Shown one piece after another: positions 27,172 through 35,600 of a stretch of 64,000 nt of DNA. The notes beneath the pieces are model-generated. The model worked only from the letters and a program-made list of their open reading frames with translations, was not told the origin of the DNA and made no database searches. This DNA is from [Clostridium] symbiosum (lineage in GTDB: Bacteria > Bacillota > Clostridia > Lachnospirales > Lachnospiraceae), in assembly GCA_021769625.1 (NCBI GenBank), contig JAETSN010000001.1, positions 124,001 to 188,000 on the forward strand, given 5' to 3'. The position numbers and the translations under genes are program-made. Position 1 is the stretch's first letter, and every line of letters starts with the position of its first letter.

Positions 27172-27205
27172 ATTCCTATAATATTATACGCCATATAATA
27201 TTATA
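27149..27205. promoter_or_regulatory. Triple palindromic operator, probably for PadR
   Basis: The 12-base palindrome TATAATATTATA occurs exactly at 27177-27188 and 27194-27205, and with one change at 27149-27160 inside the promoter spacer. Three copies over the promoter and start region suggest autoregulation by the PadR protein encoded next. Confidence 0.6.
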
Positions 27206-27236
27206 GGAGATAACAATATTGGATGGAGGTAAGGGA

Positions 27237-27563
27237 ATGGTATTTAATACAGGATCGGCACTGCTGGATGCAATCGTACTCGCAGTGGTTTCATGGACAA
27301 AAGACGGTACCTACGGCTATAAGATCACCAAAGAAGTGCAGCAGTTGATCGATGTGTCGGAATCTACCCTGTATCCGGTACTGCGGCGTCTGCAGAAAGA
27401 CGAATGTCTTGAAATATACGACAGGGCGATCGACGGCAGAAACCGGCGCTACTATAAGATCACGGGAAAGGGAGATGCCCAGCTCAATTTGTATAAAGCG
27501 GAATGGTTGAGATATTCTAAGAAAATCACGGCAATATTTGAGGGGGGACAGAGTATTGGATAA
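27237..27563 (+). CDS. PadR-family transcriptional regulator
   Basis: Winged-helix regulator of 108 residues. YGYKITKEV and ESTLYPVLRRLQKDECLEIY are the recognition region of PadR proteins, and GRNRRYYKIT forms the wing. ATG 27237 has GGAGG seven bases upstream; a TTG at 27219 is too early. Its last codons overlap the TTG start of the DUF1700 gene. PadR genes are often paired with DUF1700/DUF4097 genes in Clostridia, where the regulator is thought to repress its own operon. Confidence 0.93.
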   Translation: MVFNTGSALLDAIVLAVVSWTKDGTYGYKITKEVQQLIDVSESTLYPVLRRLQKDECLEIYDRAIDGRNRRYYKITGKGDAQLNLYKAEWLRYSKKITAIFEGGQSIG

Positions 27564-28491
27564 GAGAGAATTTTTGAACAGACTGCAGATGCAGCTTGCG
27601 GATCTGACCAGCGATGAGAGAAGAGAAGCGCTGGAATACTATGAGGAGTATTTTGCGGATGCGGGGGAGGAGAACGAGGCGGATGTGCTGATATCCCTCG
27701 GGGCGCCGGAACAGGCGGCGGAGCAGATCAAGGCGGGGCTCCACAAGGCGGATGAAGGGATGTTTACGGAAAACGGTTACCGCGAGAAAGTGGGAAGCGA
27801 TAATCCGCCGGATATTTACGGTAGGAGAGAGGAAAGCAAAGAAAGCCGCGCACAGGATGAGGCAGGGCAGGACGGTTATGCCGGCAAACGCGGGGCATAT
27901 GGGCAGGATGGCGATACGCATCAGAACGGCTATGCCTACCAAAACGGACAGAGCAGGGACGATGCGGGCGGCTTTTGCCACAGCGGCGGCAGACAGGACC
28001 AAGGCGGAGCCGGCGGCTGGGAGACATACGGAAGGATGCCCTACGGGCAGGACGGATACCGGAACCGGCAGGAGGAAAAGAAGAAAAGCAATATGAGCGG
28101 CGGTACGACCGCACTTCTGGTGATACTCGGCATTCTGGCTTCGCCGGTCATCCTTGCGCTGGCGGCTGCGGCGGTCGGGGTGATCGTGGGGATCCTGGGA
28201 GCGCTGTTTGGCGTGGTGGCGGCGATCCTGGCGGTGATCGTGGCGCTGTTTGCGGCGGGTATCGTGTTGTTTATAGCGGGATTCCCGATATTGTTCCACA
28301 ATCCTTTTGCGGGGATGGCGTGTATTGCGCTTGGGTGTATTATGATCGCGCTGTTTTTGCTTTTTGTCATCGCGCTGGTGGCAGTACTCGGAAAATTTTT
28401 CCCGTGGCTGATCCGTGAGGTGGAAAGTTTCGGGAAATATCTGAGTGAAAAGTGGGCAGGGAGAAAAAGGAAAGGGGCGGAAAAAGCATGA
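27556..28491 (+). CDS. DUF1700 membrane protein
   Basis: Protein of 311 residues. The N-terminal MDKREFLNRLQMQLADL and EALEYYEEYF are the DUF1700 hallmark, followed by a Gly/Gln/Asp/Tyr-rich spacer (about 75-175, compositionally biased) and a very hydrophobic C-terminal region (about 185-285) with several membrane helices. I start it at TTG 27556 because GGGGGG lies eight bases upstream and the DUF1700 consensus begins here; it overlaps the padR stop by eight bases. Its TGA overlaps the next ATG. The function is unknown; it is probably a membrane partner of the DUF4097 protein. Confidence 0.8.
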   Translation: MDKREFLNRLQMQLADLTSDERREALEYYEEYFADAGEENEADVLISLGAPEQAAEQIKAGLHKADEGMFTENGYREKVGSDNPPDIYGRREESKESRAQDEAGQDGYAGKRGAYGQDGDTHQNGYAYQNGQSRDDAGGFCHSGGRQDQGGAGGWETYGRMPYGQDGYRNRQEEKKKSNMSGGTTALLVILGILASPVILALAAAAVGVIVGILGALFGVVAAILAVIVALFAAGIVLFIAGFPILFHNPFAGMACIALGCIMIALFLLFVIALVAVLGKFFPWLIREVESFGKYLSEKWAGRKRKGAEKA

Positions 28492-29897
28492 AGAAGTTTA
28501 TAAAAGGAATGCTGATCGCGGCGGGCTGTTTTTTTGCTGCCGGAGTCATACTGGGGATCATCGGGATCGCCGGCGTGAACTATATGGATAAAAAGTACGG
28601 AAATACGGAAAATCATTCGCTGGTGCGGAACGCGTGGGACAGTGTGCGAAAATGGGATTTCAGGTGGCTTCGTGGGGGCGGCAACGGGCTTGTGCTGGTG
28701 TACGACGGCATAGAGTTTGACAAAGACCACGGTCTGACATACGGAAGCTTTACGGATGACAGCCTGCGGGAGGAGGATATTTACCGTCTGGATCTGGAGA
28801 TCGGCGGCGGCAGCCTGACCGTATGTCAGGGGGACGGCCTGATCCTGAAGAAGGACGGGGGACCGGAATGCCAGTATTATATAGAAGGAGATACGTTCTA
28901 TCTGAAACAGAGATGCCCGATCGGCGGCGGAGAGACAGACCTTACGCTCACACTTCCGGAAGGGATCGTGCTGGATGAGGCGGATATCATGATGGGCGCC
29001 GGCGAGATCGTCACAAAAGGTCTTTTCGAGGCGAGGAAGATAAAGATAGAGTTGGATGCCGGGGAACTCGACATGGAGGAAGTGAAGGCGGATACTTTTT
29101 CGGCGGAGGTGGCGATGGGCTCCGTCGAGGTGAGTAAACTGGATACAATAGAATGTGACACGAGTGTCGATATGGGAAATATCAGCCTGCGGGAGAGCCT
29201 GATCACAGGCAATCTGGATGCGGAAGTCAATATGGGGGAAATTTCCATTTTCCTGCGGGATTCCTATGAGGATCATGACTATGAAATAGACTGCAATATG
29301 GGGGATATCACCGTAGCGGCGGAGAACGGCGAGGCGAGGGAATACGCCGGGCTTTCGAGTTCCGTGGAGCTCTACGGCAGAAATGGAAACGGGGAGAGCA
29401 GGTACGATCTGGACTGTGATATGGGCAGCATACTGGTTAAATTTTCAGGAACGGTAGGAAAGGACAGTGCGGCAAAGCCGTCAGATGGGACAAAAGGGAA
29501 AACAGGAGCGCCGGGGGAAGAAACACCGGGAACGGGAATCGGCGACGATGCCGGGAACGGTTTCTCCGGACTTCCGGAAGTGCCCGAAATAAAAGATATC
29601 TACGGAATAGAAGACAACTGGCCCGAAAGTATCGGCAGGGAAAACACGGATACGACCGCTGAGGATTTTTCGTTTGACATATGGATCCCGGAACCGATGA
29701 CGCTGGAGATTTCCTGTGTGACGAACAGTGGGGAATTAGATCTGGAGATAGAGAGCGGAAACGGAAAAGATATCTTTGAAAAAGACGATATCCAGACGGG
29801 AACCTTTGAGGTGAAAGCCGATTCGGTCGGGATGTACAAAGTTCATTTTGAGTGTGATGATCACACCGGGAGTTTCTGGGTCAGGCCGAAAGAATGA
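28488..29897 (+). CDS. Membrane-anchored DUF4097-like beta-helix protein
   Basis: Protein of 469 residues with one N-terminal membrane helix (about 5-30) and an extracytoplasmic part. Residues near 100-330 contain repeated short turns with D-(M/A)-G spacing (ITLDAGELDMEE-like, EVAMGSVEV, VDMGNISL, VNMGEISI, CNMGDITV, CDMGSILV), typical of DUF4097 parallel beta-helix proteins. A Gly/Thr/Pro spacer follows and a C-terminal beta domain (about 375-469) lies after it. The ATG overlaps the DUF1700 stop (ATGA). Such proteins are expressed with PadR/DUF1700 partners and are thought to act in envelope stress. Confidence 0.75.
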   Translation: MKKFIKGMLIAAGCFFAAGVILGIIGIAGVNYMDKKYGNTENHSLVRNAWDSVRKWDFRWLRGGGNGLVLVYDGIEFDKDHGLTYGSFTDDSLREEDIYRLDLEIGGGSLTVCQGDGLILKKDGGPECQYYIEGDTFYLKQRCPIGGGETDLTLTLPEGIVLDEADIMMGAGEIVTKGLFEARKIKIELDAGELDMEEVKADTFSAEVAMGSVEVSKLDTIECDTSVDMGNISLRESLITGNLDAEVNMGEISIFLRDSYEDHDYEIDCNMGDITVAAENGEAREYAGLSSSVELYGRNGNGESRYDLDCDMGSILVKFSGTVGKDSAAKPSDGTKGKTGAPGEETPGTGIGDDAGNGFSGLPEVPEIKDIYGIEDNWPESIGRENTDTTAEDFSFDIWIPEPMTLEISCVTNSGELDLEIESGNGKDIFEKDDIQTGTFEVKADSVGMYKVHFECDDHTGSFWVRPKE

Positions 29898-29913
29898 GGA
29901 AGAGAGGTGGAGA

Positions 29914-30135
29914 ATGTTTACATTTATCATATGTCTGGCAATTCTGTCGATTCTGTTCTGGATGGGATTTAAAATTACGGGCGCTGTATTAAAAGCACTT
30001 ATGTGGCTGTTTATTTTAGTCCCGCTTGCGGTTGGAATCTGGGGATTTGCGCTGTTGTGCTGCTGTACCCTGATCTTGATTCCGATCGGGATCAGACTGT
30101 TTGTGGCAGGGGTGAGAGTGATCACATTGGGATAG
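29914..30135 (+). CDS. Small two-helix membrane protein
   Basis: Protein of 73 residues made of two hydrophobic segments separated by ITGAVLKAL, with a CCC motif in the second. The ATG at 29914 has AGAGAGGTGGAG upstream, 16 bases after the DUF4097 stop, so it is the last gene of the PadR operon. A longer in-frame start at 29848 lies inside the previous gene and is not used. I do not recognise a family. Confidence 0.65.
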   Translation: MFTFIICLAILSILFWMGFKITGAVLKALMWLFILVPLAVGIWGFALLCCCTLILIPIGIRLFVAGVRVITLG

Positions 30136-30162
30136 GGAATACCGCTCATGTACAGGGGAATA

Positions 30163-31533
30163 CTACTCGTATTCCCTTGTGATATTATTCAGCCATTTCT
30201 CACTCTTATAATACCGGTATACCACCGGCACTTTCCAGAATTCATCCAGACAGAGAATAAAATAGACGATCTTCGGCGGCAGGTGCAGCACAAAGGCGCT
30301 GATAAAACCGAGCGGGACGGCAACAACCCACATGGTGATGGCATCGCAGATCAGGCCGAAGCGGGAGTTGCCGCCGGCGCGGAAGATGCCGGCGATGGTC
30401 AGCGTGTTCATTGCCTGGCCGACTACATAGTAGGAGCTGACGAGCAGCATAAAGTTCAGATAGTCCTGCGCCTGAGGAGTCAGATCAAAGATGCCGATGA
30501 CCGGTTTCCGGACCAGAATGATGACCAAACCGGTCAATATACTGACGGCAAGGGTGCAGCGGCATAAGCTGGAAGCTTCCCGCCTTGCCCTGTCCATCTG
30601 CAGCTCTCCCATGGATTTCCCGAGAAGCACCGTGCCCGCGCTGCCAAGTCCGTAGCAGATGACCGTGAGCAGATCGCGGATCGTAGTGGCGACGGAGGAG
30701 GCCGCCACCATATCGGAATTCATATGTCCCAAAATAATAGAATAGGTAGAAAAAGCAAACGTCCAGATACAGTCGTTTAATAAGGCGGGGATGGAATACT
30801 TTAAAAAATCCTGAAACAGAAGCCTGTGCCTGCCGAATAAAACGGAAAGGTCGGGCTTGAAAATATGCCCTTTGAAAAAGTCGGCGAGACACAGAAGCAC
30901 CTCCACAATGCGGGCGATCAGCGTGGCAAGGGCAACGCCCACCACACCGAGTTTCGGTGCGCCGAGGAGGCCGAAGATAAACACGGCGTTTAAAAACACA
31001 TTGAGAAACAGGGCGCTGCAGCTGATCAGGGTGCTGACCCTGGCGCGCTCCACACTTTTTAATACGCTGAGATAAGCCTGTGAGAAACCGGTCAGAAGAT
31101 AGGAAGTTCCCATCACCCTTAAATAGGAAGCGCCTATACCGATCAGTTCCGCGTCGGGCGTAAAGATCCGCATCAGAAGCGCAGGAAAGGAAACTGCGGC
31201 AAGCGACAGGATCAACGTAAAAGCAAGGGATATCTTCAGGGCGATACCGAAGACCGCCTGAATGGAATTCATATCTTTTTTCCCCCAGTACTGGGCGCAG
31301 AGCATCGTGGTCCCGGAGGTGATGCCAAAGAAAAAGCCCCCCAGGATAAACTGATACTGGTTGGCAAGAGAGACCGCTGACATGGAGGACTGCCCCACAT
31401 AGTTGAGCATCAGCACATCGGCGGAATTTACCATATGCGTTATTAAGTTCTGGATCGTGATCGGGATGACCAGAGAAAGCAGGGACTTATAAAAAAGCCG
31501 CTTTTCGGGCGTCGATATTTTATATGTATTCAT
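30163..31533 (-). CDS. MATE family multidrug/sodium antiporter
   Basis: Twelve-helix inner-membrane exporter of 456 residues. Family features: NLITHMVNSADVLMLNYVGQSSMSAVSLA in pieces near the start, CAQYWGKKD between helices, and the two-fold repeat beginning again near ALLNDCIWTFAF at about residue 250. The substrate is unknown. No Shine-Dalgarno sequence precedes the ATG; a TTTACA-17-TATGCT promoter (31571 down to 31543) would start transcription within a few bases of it. A small hairpin (about 30154-30178) overlaps the stop codon. Confidence 0.9.
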   Translation of the reverse strand: MNTYKISTPEKRLFYKSLLSLVIPITIQNLITHMVNSADVLMLNYVGQSSMSAVSLANQYQFILGGFFFGITSGTTMLCAQYWGKKDMNSIQAVFGIALKISLAFTLILSLAAVSFPALLMRIFTPDAELIGIGASYLRVMGTSYLLTGFSQAYLSVLKSVERARVSTLISCSALFLNVFLNAVFIFGLLGAPKLGVVGVALATLIARIVEVLLCLADFFKGHIFKPDLSVLFGRHRLLFQDFLKYSIPALLNDCIWTFAFSTYSIILGHMNSDMVAASSVATTIRDLLTVICYGLGSAGTVLLGKSMGELQMDRARREASSLCRCTLAVSILTGLVIILVRKPVIGIFDLTPQAQDYLNFMLLVSSYYVVGQAMNTLTIAGIFRAGGNSRFGLICDAITMWVVAVPLGFISAFVLHLPPKIVYFILCLDEFWKVPVVYRYYKSEKWLNNITREYE

Positions 31534-31542
31534 AATGCTGAC

Positions 31543-31571
31543 AGCATAGCAGAAGCCGCCGGTTTTGTAAA
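31543..31571 (-). promoter_or_regulatory. Promoter of the MATE gene
   Basis: On the minus strand: TTTACA (31571-31566), 17-base spacer, TATGCT (31548-31543). The start codon is only nine bases after the -10, implying a leaderless or near-leaderless mRNA. Confidence 0.5.
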
Positions 31572-31622
31572 GAAAAAACTGGTAAAAAAATATTTTATTT
31601 GCTGTCTATTTTGGACAGTGTA

Positions 31623-31631
31623 TGATACAAT
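31623..31631 (+). promoter_or_regulatory. Extended -10 promoter of hpf
   Basis: TGA-TACAAT (TACAAT 31626-31631), 66 bases before the hpf ATG. No convincing -35 is present. Confidence 0.5.
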
Positions 31632-31697
31632 ATAGGCAACGGGCCGGAGTGCTTCAAAAAGACTGGTCCGAATGAAAAACCCAAAGGAGGTAGACTC

Positions 31698-32225
31698 ATG
31701 AAAATTATTATTACCGGAAAGAATCTTGAGGTGAGCGAAGGGTTAAGGAATGCGGTGGAAGAGAAGATCGGCAAGCTGGAAAAATACTTTGCCGAGGATA
31801 CGACTGCCAAGGTGACGCTCAGTGTGGAGAAGGACAGGCAGAAGATTGAGGTGACGATTCCCGTAAAGGGAAATATCATCCGCTCCGAACAGACAAGCAG
31901 TGATATGTATGTGTCTATCGATCTGGTTCAGGAGATCATCGAGCGCCAGCTTAAAAAATATAAGAAGAAACTGATCGATAAAAAGCAGAACGCGGTATCC
32001 TTCAGTGATGCGTTTATAGAAAGGGTTGAGGATGACGATGAGGAAGTGAAGATCGTCAGGACAAAGCAGTTTGATATCAAACCCATGTACCCGGAGGATG
32101 CCTGTGTGCAGATGGAACTGTTGGGACATGATTTCTATGTGTTCTGTAATGCGGAGACGGAGCAGATGTGCGTGGTCTATAAGAGGAAAGGCGGCACTTA
32201 CGGGATGATCGAGCCGGAAGTGTGA
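31698..32225 (+). CDS. hpf: Long-form ribosome hibernation promoting factor
   Basis: Protein of 175 residues that dimerises 70S ribosomes into inactive 100S particles in slow growth. The N-terminal RaiA/S30AE domain (1-100) starts MKIIITGKNLEVSEGLRNAVE, and the C-terminal dimerisation domain (about 118-175) has RTKQFDIKPMYPEDACVQMELLGH in pieces and VVYKRKGGTYGMIEP. The two-domain length marks the long Gram-positive form. AAAGGAGG precedes the ATG. It is monocistronic with its own extended -10 promoter. Confidence 0.95.
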   Translation: MKIIITGKNLEVSEGLRNAVEEKIGKLEKYFAEDTTAKVTLSVEKDRQKIEVTIPVKGNIIRSEQTSSDMYVSIDLVQEIIERQLKKYKKKLIDKKQNAVSFSDAFIERVEDDDEEVKIVRTKQFDIKPMYPEDACVQMELLGHDFYVFCNAETEQMCVVYKRKGGTYGMIEPEV

Positions 32226-32261
32226 ACTGTTACAAAATGACAAAAATCGCGGGGCTCTGTG

Positions 32262-32290
32262 TTGCAAAAAATCGAACCTTGTGATATAAT
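32262..32290 (+). promoter_or_regulatory. Promoter of the butyryl-CoA operon
   Basis: TTGCAA (32262-32267), 17-base spacer, TATAAT (32285-32290), 64 bases before the thiolase ATG. Confidence 0.8.
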
Positions 32291-32354
32291 TGATAAAGTG
32301 AGTTTGTCAAAAAAATAACAAACAAATAAATAAGCAAAATGGAGGGCTATTTAA

Positions 32355-33542
32355 ATGGCAAAGAAAGTAGTATTAGCGGGTGCTTGTCGTACCGCGATCG
32401 GTAAAATGGGCGGAGCTTTGGGAAATACTCCGGCACCTGTACTTGGTTCCATCGTAATTAAGGAAGCGCTGAAGAGAGCAGGCGTTCCCGCGGATCAGGT
32501 TGACCATGTTTATATGGGCTGTGTTATCCAGGCGGGCCTCGGCCAGAACGTTGCGCGTCAGGCATCCATCAAGGCGGGGATTCCTGTAGAAACCCCTGCG
32601 GTAACGATCAACGTAGTGTGCGGTTCCGGTCTGAACTGTGTCAATATGGCGGCACAGATGATCCAGACAGGCGATGCTGATATCGTGGTTGCAGGCGGTA
32701 TGGAAAACATGTCCATGGCACCTTATGCGATGATGAATGGCCGTTACGGTTACAGGATGAACAATGCTACTTTGGTGGATACCATGGTAAATGACGCACT
32801 GTGGGATGCTTTCAACCAGTATCATATGATGATCACTGCCGAGAATATTGCGGATCAGTGGAAGCTGACCAGGGAAGAACTGGATGAGTTTGCGGTAAAG
32901 AGCCAGCAGAAATGCGAGAAGGCGATGAACGAAGGCAGATTTGACGATGAGATCGTTCCGGTTCCCGTGAAAGTGAAAAAGGAAGTCGTTGACTTTGTGA
33001 AGGATGAAGGCCCTCGTCCGGGAACGACAATGGAAGCGCTGTCAAAACTGAAATGCTGCTCCGGCAAGAAGGAAGGCGGCGTGGTTACTGCAGGCAATGC
33101 TTCCGGCATCAATGACGGTGCGGCTGCAGTCGTTGTGATGAGCGAAGAAAAAGCGAAAGAACTGGGAGTAACACCTATGGCGACATTTGTAGGCGGCGCG
33201 CTCGGCGGTGTAGATCCTTCGATCATGGGTATCGGTCCTGTGGCAGCGACAAGGAAAGTGATGGCTAAGACCGGCCTTACCGTAGATGATATGGATCTGA
33301 TCGAAGCAAACGAAGCTTTTGCAGCGCAGTCCGTGGCTGTGGCGAAGGAGCTTGGTTTTAACCCTGAAAAACTGAATGTAAACGGCGGCGCTATCGCACT
33401 CGGACACCCTGTAGGGGCCTCCGGATGCCGTATCCTTGTGACATTGCTGCATGAGATGGTGAAGAGAGACGCAAAGAAAGGCCTTGCGACACTCTGCATC
33501 GGCGGCGGCATGGGCTGTGCGACCATCGTGGAAAGAGACTAA
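32355..33542 (+). CDS. thlA: Acetyl-CoA C-acetyltransferase (thiolase)
   Basis: Condenses two acetyl-CoA to acetoacetyl-CoA, the first step of butyrate synthesis. The 395 residues hold the acyl-accepting Cys89 in NVVCGSGLN, the catalytic His in [14 protein letters not shown] and the second Cys in CIGGGMG. GGAGG lies shortly before the ATG. First gene of thl-crt-hbd-bcd-etfB-etfA; a 240-base gap with a strong hairpin separates it from crt. Confidence 0.96.
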   Translation: MAKKVVLAGACRTAIGKMGGALGNTPAPVLGSIVIKEALKRAGVPADQVDHVYMGCVIQAGLGQNVARQASIKAGIPVETPAVTINVVCGSGLNCVNMAAQMIQTGDADIVVAGGMENMSMAPYAMMNGRYGYRMNNATLVDTMVNDALWDAFNQYHMMITAENIADQWKLTREELDEFAVKSQQKCEKAMNEGRFDDEIVPVPVKVKKEVVDFVKDEGPRPGTTMEALSKLKCCSGKKEGGVVTAGNASGINDGAAAVVVMSEEKAKELGVTPMATFVGGALGGVDPSIMGIGPVAATRKVMAKTGLTVDDMDLIEANEAFAAQSVAVAKELGFNPEKLNVNGGAIALGHPVGASGCRILVTLLHEMVKRDAKKGLATLCIGGGMGCATIVERD

Positions 33543-33782
33543 GAAGGTCCCTGACGAATCACGAAACCAAATACCGGGAAGCTTTTCGGAGCTTCTCGGT
33601 ATTCCCGCGTTCATAGTAGTAACTGAAAACAGCATCGGACCAGAAGGGGAGATGCGGAACTGGAAAACAGCATCGGACCGGGAGGCGCCCCAGAGGATTT
33701 ACAGACGGGAACCGGCTGGAAATCGCTCTGCCTACAAAGGCGCCGGAAGGGGAGATGCGGAACTGGAATAGGAGAAACGAAT
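33543..33782 (+). promoter_or_regulatory. thl-crt gap with hairpin and direct repeats
   Basis: A twelve-base-pair hairpin (33572-33583 with 33590-33601, one G-U) follows thl but lacks a T run. Two direct repeats follow: 18 bases at 33624-33641 and 33662-33679 (one change), and 22 bases at 33643-33664 and 33746-33767. I see no gene. The region may process or attenuate the operon mRNA. Confidence 0.55.
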
Positions 33783-34568
33783 ATGGAATTTATTTTATAT
33801 GAAGTGAACGGTCAGGTCGGAACCATCACCATCAACCGTGAAAAGGCGTTAAACGCACTGAATTCGAAAGTGTTGGATGAGCTGAATGCAACGCTTGACG
33901 CTGTGGACCTGAACGAAGTGAGATGCCTGATTTTAACGGGCGCAGGCACGAAGTCCTTTGTGGCGGGCGCGGATATCGGCGAGATGAGCACGCTCACAAA
34001 GGCAGAAGGCGAGGCTTTCGGCAAAAAGGGCAACGATGTGTTCCGGAAACTGGAGACTTTCCCGATCCCTGTGATCGCGGCGGTAAACGGCTTTGCGCTG
34101 GGCGGCGGCTGTGAGATATCCATGAGCTGCGATATCCGCATCTGCTCCGAGAACGCAGTGTTCGGCCAGCCGGAAGTGGGACTCGGCATTACACCGGGCT
34201 TTGGCGGCACCCAGAGACTGGCGCGCCTGGTGAGTCCCGGCATGGCAAAACAGCTGATCTACACAGCGAGAAACATCAAAGCTGACGAAGCGCTTCGGAT
34301 CGGCCTTGTCAACGCGGTTTATCCGCAGGAAGAACTGATGGCTGCAGCGCAGAAGATGGCGGCAGGCATCGCGAAGAACGCGCCGATCGCTGTCCGCAAC
34401 TGTAAGAAGGCGATCAATGACGGCCTGGAAGTCAATATGGATGAGGCGATCGTCATCGAGGAAAAACTGTTCGGAGACTGTTTCGAGACGGAAGACCAGA
34501 AATACGGCATGGCATTTTTCCTCGACAAGAACAAAGAGAAAGTAAAAGAGCCGTTCAAAAATTGTTAA
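33783..34568 (+). CDS. crt: 3-hydroxybutyryl-CoA dehydratase (crotonase)
   Basis: Enoyl-CoA hydratase family protein of 261 residues that dehydrates 3-hydroxybutyryl-CoA to crotonyl-CoA. Visible are the oxyanion-hole segment SFVAGADIGEM, NGFALGGGCE with the first catalytic Glu, and QPEVGLGITPGFGGTQRL with the second Glu and the glycine-rich turn. AGGAGAAAC precedes the ATG. The location between thl and hbd fixes its role in butyrate formation. Confidence 0.95.
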   Translation: MEFILYEVNGQVGTITINREKALNALNSKVLDELNATLDAVDLNEVRCLILTGAGTKSFVAGADIGEMSTLTKAEGEAFGKKGNDVFRKLETFPIPVIAAVNGFALGGGCEISMSCDIRICSENAVFGQPEVGLGITPGFGGTQRLARLVSPGMAKQLIYTARNIKADEALRIGLVNAVYPQEELMAAAQKMAAGIAKNAPIAVRNCKKAINDGLEVNMDEAIVIEEKLFGDCFETEDQKYGMAFFLDKNKEKVKEPFKNC

Positions 34569-34608
34569 TAATTAAAAAGATTAATATATCAAACAGGAGG
34601 ATCTTAAA

Positions 34609-35448
34609 ATGAAGGTAGGTATTATTGGCGCTGGTACAATGGGTTCCGGTATTGCGCAGGCATTCGCTATGACGGACGGTTATGAAGTATGCCTCTGCGA
34701 CATCAAGGAAGAGTATGCGGAAGGCGGCAAAGCGAAAATTCAGAAGAACATGAATTTCCTTGTGGGCAAGGAAAAGATCACACAGGAAAAAGCTGACGAG
34801 GTTATGGGCAAGATCACAACAGGCCTCAACGGCATCTGCACAGACTGCGACCTGATCGTGGAAGTTGCTCTGGAAAACCTGGAGATCAAGAAAAATATCT
34901 TTACCGAGCTGATGGGCATCGTGAAAAAGGACTGCATGTTTGCATCCAACACTTCTTCCCTCTCTATCACAAAGATCGGCGAAGGACTGGACAGACCGAT
35001 GATCGGTATGCACTTCTTCAATCCTGCTGACAGAATGAAACTGGTGGAAGTGATCAAGGGCGAGAACACGCCGCAGGAAATGGTTGACAAGATCGTTGCC
35101 ATCGCAAAAGAGATCGGCAAGACACCCGTGGAAGTGAAGGAAGCTCCGGGTTTTGTCGTAAACAGGATCCTGATCCCGATGATCAACGAGGCAATCGGCG
35201 TTCTCGATGCCGGCACAGCATCCGCTGAAGATATCGACGTGGCTATGCAGCTCGGCGCATCCCATCCGATGGGCCCCTTACATCTCGGCGATCTGATCGG
35301 ACTGGATATCTGCCTTGCCATCATGGAAGTTCTCTATACCGAGACAAAAGACGAGAAGTACGCTCCTCAGCCGCTGCTCAAGAAGATGGTGGAAGAGAAG
35401 AAACTCGGCAGAAAGACCGGCGTTGGATTCTTTGATTACTCGAAGTAA
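34609..35448 (+). CDS. hbd: 3-hydroxybutyryl-CoA dehydrogenase
   Basis: Reduces acetoacetyl-CoA to 3-hydroxybutyryl-CoA with NAD(P)H. The 279 residues start with the Rossmann motif GIIGAGTMGSGIAQAFA, followed by the catalytic His in GMHFFNPADRMKLVE and the helical C-terminal domain with APGFVVNRIL. ACAGGAGG lies upstream of the ATG, 40 bases after crt. A 152-base gap with nested hairpins separates it from bcd. Confidence 0.96.
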   Translation: MKVGIIGAGTMGSGIAQAFAMTDGYEVCLCDIKEEYAEGGKAKIQKNMNFLVGKEKITQEKADEVMGKITTGLNGICTDCDLIVEVALENLEIKKNIFTELMGIVKKDCMFASNTSSLSITKIGEGLDRPMIGMHFFNPADRMKLVEVIKGENTPQEMVDKIVAIAKEIGKTPVEVKEAPGFVVNRILIPMINEAIGVLDAGTASAEDIDVAMQLGASHPMGPLHLGDLIGLDICLAIMEVLYTETKDEKYAPQPLLKKMVEEKKLGRKTGVGFFDYSK

Positions 35449-35475
35449 AGAATAGACGCAAAGCGGCTATTCGCT

Positions 35476-35558
35476 CTTGCACAATTAAGAAAACGGAGTT
35501 TTTGCTGCTTCTTGATTTGTGAAACAAATTGAGAAGATTCCCGTATTAATCGTGCAAG
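35476..35558 (+). promoter_or_regulatory. Nested hairpins in the hbd-bcd gap
   Basis: An outer pair of 13-base arms (35476-35488 with 35546-35558, one mismatch) encloses an inner 13-base-pair hairpin (35508-35520 with 35524-35536, two G-U pairs, GAA loop). A smaller GAATAG/CTATTC hairpin precedes it. There is no T run. Confidence 0.6.
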
Positions 35559-35600
35559 TTCCCGTAATTAGTAAATATTATTAAATGGAGGAAATAAATC

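Noticed and set aside
27149-27205. AT palindromes as insertion-sequence ends
   Set aside because: They are regularly placed over a promoter, have no transposase nearby and show no target duplication.
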